From NCBI GenBank assembly GCA_947054505.1, contig CAMRWU010000006.1:1-64000 (forward strand): 64,000 nucleotides of DNA, written 5' to 3'. Below, piece after piece: positions 25,433 to 33,471 of the stretch. The position numbers were made by a program, and so were the translations under genes. Source of the DNA: an uncultured Pseudomonadota bacterium (lineage in GTDB: Bacteria > Pseudomonadota > Alphaproteobacteria > RF32 > CAG-239). Position 1 is the first letter of the stretch, and every line of letters begins with the position of its first letter. The notes under the pieces were generated by a model. That model was not told the origin of the DNA and made no database searches. It worked only from the letters and a program-made list of their open reading frames with translations.

Positions 25433-26773
25433 TTAAGCACTCGGCTGAAACGGTGTTGACAAGATTTTTGCCAATCCCTCGTAACATTCGGCCAAAGTAA
25501 ACCGCTCCTGCTTGCCTTGAGAAAGAAATTCCTCCAGCATCGGATAATAGAAAATCGCTTCATCGACTTCATGATTCGAACCTTTTTTATAAGCCCCCAA
25601 GCGTATCAATTCCGCCATATCTTCATAGGAGGAAATCAACTTACGAGCACGAGCCACCAGAGCATATTCCTCTTTTGTGTCACAATCAGGCATGGTACGC
25701 GAGATGGAACGCAGGATATTAATTGCCGGATAACGGTTGCGCTCGGCAATCGCTCTATCTAAGACAATATGTCCGTCAAGAATTGAACGTACGGCATCAG
25801 CCACCGGTTCGTTATGATCATCACCATCCACCAAAACAGTAAACAAGCCGGTAATCGTTCCGTTGTCTGATCCGGGGCCGGCCCGCTCCAACAACCGCGG
25901 CAGTTCGGCAAATACGCTCGGTGTATATCCTTTTGATGCAGGCGGTTCACCGACCGACAGAGAAATCTCTCGCTGTGCCATGGCAAAACGGGTGATTGAA
26001 TCCATCATACATAGTACATTTTTATTCAAATCTCGGAAATATTCGGCAATCGCCATGGTGACATAAGCCGCTTGTCGGCGCATTAACGGGCTCTCATCCG
26101 ATGTTGCCAAAACCAATACTGATTTTTCAAGCCCTTCGGTGCCCAAGACGTCTTCCACAAACTCTTTAGCTTCTCTTCCACGCTCACCGATTAAACCGAT
26201 GACAGAGACATCCGAATCGGTATGACGCGCCATCATTGACATCAATGTTGACTTTCCGACACCGGAACCGGCAAAAATCCCCATACGTTGCCCTTTACAG
26301 ATGGTCAGAAACGCATTAACAGCCTTAACCCCCAAATCCACCTTGCCTTTGACTCGATCGCGAAATTGTGCCGGCGGCGGAGATGATTTGATGAAATAAG
26401 GCTTGTTTCCTTTAATCAAAGGTCCTTTGCCGTCTATTGCTTCGCCAAAGGCATTGACAATCCGCCCCAACCATGACGGATGCGGATAAATAACCGGCGG
26501 AGCGTCTTCCACCTCAACCCGACATCCCAAGCCTATCCCCTCAAGGGAGGCATATGGCATCAACAAAAGTTTGTCGTCTTTAAAGCTGACCAATTCACAG
26601 GGAACAATACGCCCCCCGTTAGCAACAACATTGCAACGATCACCGATAGCCAGACGCGAACGGATACCGCTCACCTCGACAAACAGCCCCTGAACGCCAG
26701 TCACTTTTCCGAAATAAGCCGCGTCTTTTAATTTTTCCAGCTCGTGGAGTTTGCTTGAAAATAACTCTGACAA
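25433..26773 (-). CDS. fliI: Flagellum-specific ATPase FliI
   Basis: FliI is the hexameric ATPase that energises flagellar type III export. The P-loop is GIFAGSGVGKSTLMSMMARH (about residue 165), followed by GLIGERGREAKEFVED, Walker B VLCMMDSITRFAMAQREI, and SVGEPPASKGYTPSVFAELPRLLERAG, a hallmark of FliI/T3SS ATPases. There is no ATG near the family start, so TTG at 26773 with GGGA upstream is used. Only fliI and fliJ of the flagellar set are in the window. It is divergent from ctrA, so the 200-bp gap may serve both. Confidence 0.94.
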   Translation of the reverse strand: MSELFSSKLHELEKLKDAAYFGKVTGVQGLFVEVSGIRSRLAIGDRCNVVANGGRIVPCELVSFKDDKLLLMPYASLEGIGLGCRVEVEDAPPVIYPHPSWLGRIVNAFGEAIDGKGPLIKGNKPYFIKSSPPPAQFRDRVKGKVDLGVKAVNAFLTICKGQRMGIFAGSGVGKSTLMSMMARHTDSDVSVIGLIGERGREAKEFVEDVLGTEGLEKSVLVLATSDESPLMRRQAAYVTMAIAEYFRDLNKNVLCMMDSITRFAMAQREISLSVGEPPASKGYTPSVFAELPRLLERAGPGSDNGTITGLFTVLVDGDDHNEPVADAVRSILDGHIVLDRAIAERNRYPAINILRSISRTMPDCDTKEEYALVARARKLISSYEDMAELIRLGAYKKGSNHEVDEAIFYYPMLEEFLSQGKQERFTLAECYEGLAKILSTPFQPSA

Positions 26774-26874
26774 AATTTTTCCCGAATGTTAACAATATTT
26801 TATTTTAATATTGCATTTGTATCTCGTTTATACAACGGCTTAATTATAAAAATGCAATAAATGTGAATATTTTT

Positions 26875-26890
26875 GTTAATAATTATTAAC
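26875..26890. promoter_or_regulatory. Palindromic TTAA-type site in the ctrA-fliI intergenic region
   Basis: A perfect 16-bp palindrome GTTAATAATTATTAAC holds two TTAA half-sites separated by 6 bases. A further GTTAAC lies at 26906-26911 and TTAA motifs at 26789 and 26805. CtrA binds TTAA-N7-TTAA, so the 6-base spacing is not the classic site. Autoregulation of ctrA is inference. Confidence 0.4.
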
Positions 26891-26974
26891 AGGCCTTTCA
26901 AAAAAGTTAACAAATAAAAAAATAGGCGATAAGATAGCGGCATAAATAAACGAAAATAAAAAAGGGGGAAGTCT

Positions 26975-27661
26975 ATGCGCGTTTTGTTAGTTGAAGACGA
27001 TTATGCCATCTCACAAAGTATTGAAACCATGCTGAAAAAAGAAGGCATGATTGTTGATACCACCGATTTGGGTGAAGACGGACTGGAGATTGGCAAGCTC
27101 TATGATTATGATATCATCATTCTTGATTTGATGCTTCCTGATATGAACGGTTATGAGGTTCTGAAGAATTTGCGCGCCTCGAAAGTCAATACACCGGTTC
27201 TGATTCTTTCCGGTTTGAGTGAGCCGGACAAAAAAGTTAAAGGCTTGGGCTACGGCGCTGACGATTATCTGACAAAACCGTTTGACAAATCAGAACTGTT
27301 GGCTCGTATTCAGGCTGTGGTCAGACGCTCCAAAGGACATTCCAATTCCCTTATCCGTACCGGCGATGTTGAAGTCAATCTTGACAATCAAACCGTTTCG
27401 GTCAAAGGCAAAGCATTACATCTCACCGGCAAAGAATACGGCATTATGGAGTTGTTGTCCTTGCGCAAAGGTTCTACCTTGAACAAAGATCAGTTCTTAA
27501 ACCACCTTTATGGCGGTATTGATGAACCGGAATTGAAAATTATTGACGTGTTTATCTGCAAACTTCGTAAAAAGCTGGAAAAAGCTTCCGGCGGGAAAAA
27601 TTATATCGAAACAGTCTGGGGACGTGGTTATGTTCTCCGTGATCCGGATGAAAAAAAATAA
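26975..27661 (+). CDS. ctrA: Cell-cycle response regulator CtrA
   Basis: CtrA is the OmpR-type master regulator of the alphaproteobacterial cell cycle and flagellar genes, phosphorylated through CckA-ChpT. The receiver domain has acidic EDD at 8-10, phospho-Asp in [17 protein letters not shown] (about residue 51), the switch Ser in LILSG and Lys in TKPF. The DNA-binding domain carries the strongly conserved [52 protein letters not shown]. The 228 aa length is normal. GGGGGAAG precedes the ATG. chpT, its expected phosphodonor, is at 37.6 kb. Confidence 0.96.
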   Translation: MRVLLVEDDYAISQSIETMLKKEGMIVDTTDLGEDGLEIGKLYDYDIIILDLMLPDMNGYEVLKNLRASKVNTPVLILSGLSEPDKKVKGLGYGADDYLTKPFDKSELLARIQAVVRRSKGHSNSLIRTGDVEVNLDNQTVSVKGKALHLTGKEYGIMELLSLRKGSTLNKDQFLNHLYGGIDEPELKIIDVFICKLRKKLEKASGGKNYIETVWGRGYVLRDPDEKK

Positions 27662-27670
27662 ATCAAGTAA

Positions 27671-27703
27671 AAAAACACCTTGTTTTTACAGGGTGTTTTT
27701 TTG
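27671..27703. terminator. Terminator of ctrA
   Basis: ACACCTTGT/ACAGGGTGT stem with flanking A and T tracts lies just after the ctrA stop and at the 3' end of the broken cysteine-rich gene. Confidence 0.8.
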
Positions 27704-28254
27704 TTAATAAACATTAGGAAAAAATTCCTGACACTGAGCTCCGACAACAAACCCCGTATGCCCGCTGTCAAAAATCACATTCAATGATGCAGCACAAAGA
27801 TTATTGCCATGCATGGGATCGATTTTACCGCACCTACGATGTTATGTGATTGTCTATCCCCATAGCATCCTCCCTCACATTCCGGAGCCGTTGTTCGATT
27901 GTGCTCACAGTAGCAATCTTTGCCTTTAATAATATACAGATGACTAATAGTGCCTGACTTCATTCTTGTGTCACAATCATCTCCGCCATAAGAACTTTTA
28001 TAAATAAACTCACGCGCTAAAGCCATACAGCTCCAGACTCCCGCCGGTGACGAATAAGTACCGCAGGCACAAGCAACACAAATTCCACTTGAGGTCATGG
28101 TGTAACCGTCTTTACAAGTCCCCGGTTTATACTTACTGTCACAGGGAAGATCACAATCCATTCCCGTCGGACAACTTGACAAATTATATTCTTCCGGACA
28201 CGTACAGCGCACATATCCAACCACATTTGAAGAAGAGGACAAAAAATAAAACAA
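27704..28254 (-). pseudogene. Truncated, frameshifted cysteine-rich surface protein remnant
   Basis: The frame entering at 28254 has no proper start or signal peptide and begins immediately after the glgP terminator. It encodes cysteine-rich modules such as RCTCPEEYNLSSCPTG and CKDGYTMTSSGICVAC, which match CNCPSDYNLAICP and CKDGYTEKSGACVKI in the protein at 58119-60245. Near 27820-27841 sensible coding moves to another frame, giving GKIDPMHGNNLCAASLNV and then FDSGHTGFVVGAQCQEFF up to a stop at 27704. In the original frame a stop comes at 27781. Loss of the 5' end plus a frameshift mark a decayed paralogue. A sequencing indel could explain the shift but not the missing start. Confidence 0.7.
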
Positions 28255-28256
28255 TA

Positions 28257-28284
28257 AAAAAGCCCCTCGGTTGAGGGGCTTTTT
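28257..28284 (-). terminator. Terminator of glgP
   Basis: A perfect 12-bp stem (28257-28268 with 28273-28284), core GCCCCTC/GAGGGGC, with a T tract lies 14 bp after the glgP stop. Confidence 0.92.
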
Positions 28285-28297
28285 AACTTTTCTTTGT

Positions 28298-30757
28298 TTA
28301 GCAAGATTTTACATGCCAGATGTTTTGGGCGTATTCCATTACAGCCCTGTCTGATGTAAACTTGCCGATACGGGCAACATTAAGCAATGCTTTTTTCGCC
28401 CAAACATCCTTGTTCAGGAAGTCTTTCTCTACTTCTTCCATCTTTTGATCAAAGGCTTGTAAATCAGCCAAAACAAAGAAGTAATCACGGTTGACCAGTT
28501 CTTCAAAAATAGGCTTGAACAGCAAGACATAATCTTTTTCACAGAACATGCTGGAATTGACCGCGTTTAAGATGCGTTTGACATAAACGTTGTTTTCATA
28601 AACCTCACGCGGATTATATGAACTGCGACGTTCCTGAATTTCTTTTTCGGTCAAGCCAAACAGATAGAAGTTTTCGGCTCCGACTTCTTCACGAATCTCA
28701 ATATTGGCACCGTCAAGCGTTCCGATTGTCAACGCTCCGTTCAAAGCGAATTTCATGTTTCCGGTACCGCTGGCCTCAAAGCCTGCCGTGGATGATTGAA
28801 CACTGACATCTGCAGCCGGTATCAAAACTTCGGCCAAAGAAACCTTATAGTCCGGAATGAAGACAACTTTCAACATTTCGTTGACGCGAGGATCATTGTT
28901 AACAACATCGGCAACATTATTAATCAGTTTGATGATTAACTTGGCAAAATTGTACGACGGAGCGGCTTTGCCGGCAAAGATATATGTCTTCGGGGTTGCC
29001 GGTTTGACATTGTCTTTAACAATATCCAAATAATCGCCAATCACTTGCAAAATTGTCATTAACTGACGCTTATACTCGTGAATACGTTTTGCATGAACAA
29101 TGAACATACTCTTCGGATTGACCATTGTTCCGGTTGCCTTAAAGATAATCTGAGCCAAACGCTCTTTGTTGGTCACCTTAATTGAACTGAATTCTTTCAG
29201 GAATTTTTTATCTTTAGCATAATCTTCCAATCCTTTCAGCTCGGTCAGTTCTGTAATCCAGCCTTTGCCAATTTTAGAAGAAATTAAGCTGGACAGCGCG
29301 GTGTTGGCATGCAACAACCAACGACGCGGCGTAATACCATTTGTCACATTGGTGAATTTTTCCGGCCACAGTTCATAAAACTCTGGAACCAAAGATGTTT
29401 TAATCAATTCGGAGTGAATTTGAGCCACACCGTTGACGGAGAAAGAGCCAACGATTGACAGGTTCGCCATACGAATAATCTGGCCATCACCTTCTCCAAA
29501 CACAATAGCAACCTTATCCAGTTTTGCACGATCTTCACCAAAGCGGCTGCGAGCAAAATCCATAAAGCGGCGATTGATTTCGTAAATAATCTGCAAGTGA
29601 CGCGGCAACATACGTCCCAAAATTCGTGCAGGCCAAGTTTCCAATGCTTCCGGAAGCAAAGTGTGATTGGTGTATGCAAAGACTTTGGTTGTGATATCCC
29701 ATGCGGCATCCCATTCTTGTCCGTGAATATCAACCAATACTCTCATCATTTCAGGAATCGCAATAGCCGGATGCGTATCATTCAGTTGAATGCAAACTTC
29801 ATTCGGCAACTCTTTGAAATCGTTGTTCTTTTCCAAGAAACGGCGGAAAATATCCTGTATTGCGCAAGAAACAAAGAAATATTGTTGTTTGAGCCGGAGT
29901 TCCTTACCGATTTCGACAGCATCAGACGGATACAAAACTTTGGAAATCGTTTCTGTTTCGATTTTTTCTTTCATCGCCTCAATATAGCCACCTTCATTGA
30001 AGATGTTAATATCCAGCTCATCATCGGTTTTAGCGGAAAACAGACGCAGATAGTTTACAGATTTTCCGTCATAACCGACAATTGGGAAATCAAACGGAAC
30101 ACCATAAAGGGTCTTGGTATTCATCCAAATAAAGCTTTTTTGTCCATCGGGATTATCCAATGTTTCAACATCTCCATAAATCGGGATTTTAACAATTCGA
30201 TCCGGACGGGCAAACTGCCACGGAGAATCCCCACCCTGCCAACTATCGGCCTGTTCAATCTGATATCCGTTTTCAAACTTTTGCTTAAACAAACCAAACT
30301 GATAGTTAATACCATAACCGAATCCGGGGAGGCCCAAAGATGCCATAGAATCCAGATAGCATGCCGCCAAACGCCCCAAACCACCGTTACCAAGCGCAGG
30401 ATCATACTCAGTGTCAAAAATTTCTTGCAGACTAAAATCCGGAAAATCATCAATCTTAATATCTTTCAGAATATCAAACAACCCCAAGTTATGGAGGTTA
30501 TTTTCCAAAGAACGACCAATCAGATATTCAATCGACAAATAATAAATGCGCTTAGAACCACACTTGTTGTAACGAGCAATCGTTTCATACATTTTATCCA
30601 TGGCAAACTCCCGCACTGCCAGTGAAATAGCTTCAAGAGCTTCTTCCTTGGTCAATTCGCAGGTTCGTTTTCCGATAAAGTATTTGATATAATGCTCAAT
30701 AGACAGCTTCAAGCGGGCACGATCGATATCACTAATAATGGCAGAATTCTTCTTCAC
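28298..30757 (-). CDS. glgP: Glycogen/starch phosphorylase
   Basis: This GT35 enzyme releases glucose-1-phosphate from alpha-1,4-glucans using pyridoxal phosphate. The length of 819 aa matches the family. Signatures include RIYYLSIEYLIGRSLENNLHNLG, DPALGNGGLGRLAACYLDSMA, KQKFENGYQIEQADSW, NDTHPAIAIPEMMR, ITPRRWLLHAN, and the PLP-lysine region ASGTGNMKFALNGALTIGTLDGANIEI. It stands alone and no other glycogen genes are in the window. It is divergent from the tolC-like gene. Regulation cannot be read. Confidence 0.96.
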   Translation of the reverse strand: MKKNSAIISDIDRARLKLSIEHYIKYFIGKRTCELTKEEALEAISLAVREFAMDKMYETIARYNKCGSKRIYYLSIEYLIGRSLENNLHNLGLFDILKDIKIDDFPDFSLQEIFDTEYDPALGNGGLGRLAACYLDSMASLGLPGFGYGINYQFGLFKQKFENGYQIEQADSWQGGDSPWQFARPDRIVKIPIYGDVETLDNPDGQKSFIWMNTKTLYGVPFDFPIVGYDGKSVNYLRLFSAKTDDELDINIFNEGGYIEAMKEKIETETISKVLYPSDAVEIGKELRLKQQYFFVSCAIQDIFRRFLEKNNDFKELPNEVCIQLNDTHPAIAIPEMMRVLVDIHGQEWDAAWDITTKVFAYTNHTLLPEALETWPARILGRMLPRHLQIIYEINRRFMDFARSRFGEDRAKLDKVAIVFGEGDGQIIRMANLSIVGSFSVNGVAQIHSELIKTSLVPEFYELWPEKFTNVTNGITPRRWLLHANTALSSLISSKIGKGWITELTELKGLEDYAKDKKFLKEFSSIKVTNKERLAQIIFKATGTMVNPKSMFIVHAKRIHEYKRQLMTILQVIGDYLDIVKDNVKPATPKTYIFAGKAAPSYNFAKLIIKLINNVADVVNNDPRVNEMLKVVFIPDYKVSLAEVLIPAADVSVQSSTAGFEASGTGNMKFALNGALTIGTLDGANIEIREEVGAENFYLFGLTEKEIQERRSSYNPREVYENNVYVKRILNAVNSSMFCEKDYVLLFKPIFEELVNRDYFFVLADLQAFDQKMEEVEKDFLNKDVWAKKALLNVARIGKFTSDRAVMEYAQNIWHVKSC

Positions 30758-30946
30758 TTTAACATACTCCTATGGGATAAAATACTAAGTTATCCTCAAC
30801 ATTAGCGACAATTGTTTGAAATATGGTTAATAATATAATCCTTTTTTATCGTTTTCAGCAAAACGATTATCAGTTTTTTAATAAATCTCCTTGTAAATTT
30901 GGCAACATATTAATATAATTGCGGTAAATTTTGACTTTAGGAATAC

Positions 30947-32329
30947 ATGGTGAAAAAGATGAACGGAAAATTCGCGGCCAGTTTAATGATGGCCACAGCA
31001 TTGACTTTTGCAACCCCGACAAAGGCTCAAAGCATTTTTGAAGCCCTGGGCCAGACATATAACACCAATCCAACTTTGCAGGCTCGACGCGCTTATTTGC
31101 GCAGTGTTGACGAAAATGCCGCCATTGCAAAATCAGGGTATCGCCCCAACATTGCCTTAACCGGCGGATATAACGACCGCAACAGTAATGTTGACAACGG
31201 TTCGCCACTTTCTCAAGCCGGCGGTGACAGCTCCACGACGACTTTGGCCGCAAAAATTTCTCAGCCGATTTTCAATGGTTTTGCAACCGTAAATTCCGTA
31301 AAAGCTGCCGACAGCCTCATTCGCGCAGAACAGAACAATTTGTCAACCATTGAACAAAACATCTTTTTGGAGGCTTCAACAGCTTATTTGGATGTTTTGC
31401 AAAATGCAGCAATTGTCGACTTGCAAAAAAACAACGAAAAACTGCTAAAAAAACGCTTGGATGAAACTGTACAACGTTTTAATGTCGGCGAAGTAACCAG
31501 AACAGACGTTTCTCAAGCCAGAGCCCGTCACTCACAGGCGGTTTCCGACAGAATCGCTTCTGAAGGAACTTATGAAGCCTCAAAAGCCACATATGTTCAA
31601 CTCATCGGCACAAATCCCGAAAAGCTGGAAGAACCGGAAGCGATAAAAGACTTCCTTCCCAAGTCTTATGAAGAAGCTCATGAAATCGCCGTTGCAAACA
31701 ATTACAGCATTTTGGCGGCAAAAAACTTATTAAAATCGCAAAGCTATGATGTTTATACAAACACCGGTGCATTATTGCCACAAGTCAGCTTAGACGGTTC
31801 CGTATCAAAAGTTAAAACAGAATACGACAACAACCTTTTAGGGGACACGACATCAGATAATGTTGAATGGGGTGTCAATATGATTATTCCCCTGTATAAC
31901 TCCGGAGAAAGCCGCGCTAAAATTCGCCAGAGCAAATATAAAAAATGGCAAGCTCAGGAACAAGTTATTGAAGCTGAAAGACAAGTTAAATCAGTTGTTT
32001 CCAGCGCATGGGAATATATGGTGTCCAACCAATCCAAAATTAAGGCTATTCAAGAACAGGTCAACGCCAATCAGGTTGCTTTGGATGGTGTTCAAAAAGA
32101 AGAAGCTCTCGGTAACAGAACTATTCTTGACGTGTTGGATGCCTATCAAGAATTGCTCAATTCAAACGTTAACGAAGTGAAAGCTCGCCGTGACTATTAT
32201 GTTTCCGGTATGAATCTGCTGATGTCCATGGGCAAGCTAACCGCCAAAGATTTAAAACTTGGTGTTGACATCTACAATCCCAAAAAATTCTACAAAGAAA
32301 CACGGGATAAATGGTTATCTTTGAATTAA
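30947..32329 (+). CDS. TolC-family outer membrane efflux/secretion channel
   Basis: The product is a TolC-type trimeric beta-barrel and alpha-tunnel protein that connects type I secretion or RND pumps to the outside. It has a signal peptide (KFAASLMMATALTFATPTKAQS), then SIFEALGQTYNTNPTLQARRAYLRS and the ISQPIFNGFATVNSVKAAD strand region. Two internally repeated halves of long helices contain the FNVGEVTRTDVSQARA and EALGNRTILDVLDAYQELLNS motifs, the TolC repeat signature. The length of 460 aa is normal. No partner inner-membrane pump is nearby. popZ and valS follow, an order I recall from other alphaproteobacteria. Confidence 0.92.
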   Translation: MVKKMNGKFAASLMMATALTFATPTKAQSIFEALGQTYNTNPTLQARRAYLRSVDENAAIAKSGYRPNIALTGGYNDRNSNVDNGSPLSQAGGDSSTTTLAAKISQPIFNGFATVNSVKAADSLIRAEQNNLSTIEQNIFLEASTAYLDVLQNAAIVDLQKNNEKLLKKRLDETVQRFNVGEVTRTDVSQARARHSQAVSDRIASEGTYEASKATYVQLIGTNPEKLEEPEAIKDFLPKSYEEAHEIAVANNYSILAAKNLLKSQSYDVYTNTGALLPQVSLDGSVSKVKTEYDNNLLGDTTSDNVEWGVNMIIPLYNSGESRAKIRQSKYKKWQAQEQVIEAERQVKSVVSSAWEYMVSNQSKIKAIQEQVNANQVALDGVQKEEALGNRTILDVLDAYQELLNSNVNEVKARRDYYVSGMNLLMSMGKLTAKDLKLGVDIYNPKKFYKETRDKWLSLN

Positions 32330-32338
32330 AATGATTGA

Positions 32339-32373
32339 AAAAGTCTTGTTCCTGCAGCAAGGCTTTCTTTTTT
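32339..32373 (+). terminator. Probable terminator of the tolC-like gene
   Basis: AAAGTCTTG pairs with CAAGGCTTT (one G-T pair) around a GC-containing loop, followed by a T run, directly after the tolC-like stop. Confidence 0.6.
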
Positions 32374-32453
32374 ATCCTAATTTTGATTATAGCCTCTTGA
32401 TAATCATTAAAAACTGTGTAAAATGGTGGCAGAATTTAATCGGAGACACAAAA

Positions 32454-33374
32454 ATGGCAGAAGACAACAACGAAGATCTTTCCATGGAAGATATCTTATC
32501 ATCCATCAAAAATATTCTGGCTGAGGGCGATGCTTCAACACCGCAAATTGAACCAGTTTTAGAGCCTCCTGCGGAAAAAACTCCGGTTGCCGGCATTCAG
32601 GAAACAGTTGCAGAACCGATTGTCGCTGTTGCCGATGTTGTGGCTGAAACAACAGAAGAAGATGATGACATATTGGATTTGTCTCCAGATATGCGAGTTG
32701 AAGATATTATTACCTCAACAAATGATATTAATTTGGATGAAGAATTGGACAATGTTTCATCTGTTTCGACCGATTTGCCCATAAATGAACCGGCAATCGG
32801 CATTCCTGATGAAAAATCTGATCCTTTTGATTCTTTTGAAGATATCAGTGCGCCTCGTCTGCCGGATATAGATATAGCCCTGTTACCCGAACAGGCACAA
32901 GTTGTTGAACAGGAAGTGGTCGTCCATGACGAAGAACCGACTTTTGTCGCTGAAGAAACACCTGTCGTTGTTTCCACAGAAGATGTATTTGAAGACGTTC
33001 AGCAACCTGATCAAAATGACAGCAACGCCATTGATGCCTCTGCTTCGATTATCAGCAATTTTGCCAAGATGTTTGCCAAAGAAGACAAACAAGCTCTGCA
33101 AGCGCCTGTTGTTGAAACTGTTACCGAACCGATAAAAGAAATGGGCAACGTATCTCGTACGCTGGAAAATATGATTCACGACGTTATCCGTAATATTATC
33201 GGAAACGAAGTTTCCGCCAACTGGAAAAACGGCTTGAATTATGATCAACTGGCCAAAGAAGAAATCTCCCGCCAGACACGTTTGTGGCTGGAAACAAATC
33301 TGCCGGCGATTGTAGAAAAAACAGTAAAAGAAGAGATTGAGCGAGTGATGGCAAAGGTCGGCACATATCAATAA
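32454..33374 (+). CDS. popZ: PopZ-like polar organising protein (DUF2497)
   Basis: PopZ forms a polar condensate that anchors centromeres and recruits cell-cycle kinases. The N-terminal client-binding helix is NNEDLSMEDILSSIKNILAEG. A long acidic, proline- and valine-rich disordered linker follows (about 25-210). The C-terminal oligomerisation helices include TLENMIHDVIRNIIGNEV and LWLETNLPAIVEKTVKEEIERVM. At 306 aa it is longer than Caulobacter PopZ, mostly in the linker. The frame is open from 32331, but the ATG at 32454 preceded by CGGAG gives the family N-terminus. Confidence 0.88.
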   Translation: MAEDNNEDLSMEDILSSIKNILAEGDASTPQIEPVLEPPAEKTPVAGIQETVAEPIVAVADVVAETTEEDDDILDLSPDMRVEDIITSTNDINLDEELDNVSSVSTDLPINEPAIGIPDEKSDPFDSFEDISAPRLPDIDIALLPEQAQVVEQEVVVHDEEPTFVAEETPVVVSTEDVFEDVQQPDQNDSNAIDASASIISNFAKMFAKEDKQALQAPVVETVTEPIKEMGNVSRTLENMIHDVIRNIIGNEVSANWKNGLNYDQLAKEEISRQTRLWLETNLPAIVEKTVKEEIERVMAKVGTYQ

Positions 33375-33400
33375 ATTATTGAGCCGTCCTATAAATCTTT

Positions 33401-33434
33401 TTGCCCCCAAATTGAGTTTTGAGGGCTTTTTTCG
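33401..33434 (+). terminator. Terminator of popZ
   Basis: GCCCCCAAA pairs imperfectly with TTTGAGGGC, followed by a T tract, in the gap before valS. Confidence 0.65.
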
Positions 33435-33471
33435 CGAAATAGAGTTTTGATAAAAATATAAGTGAGTTAAC

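Noticed and set aside
29597..30625. 342-residue plus-strand frame
   Set aside because: Antisense to glgP; composition typical of a reversed coding strand.
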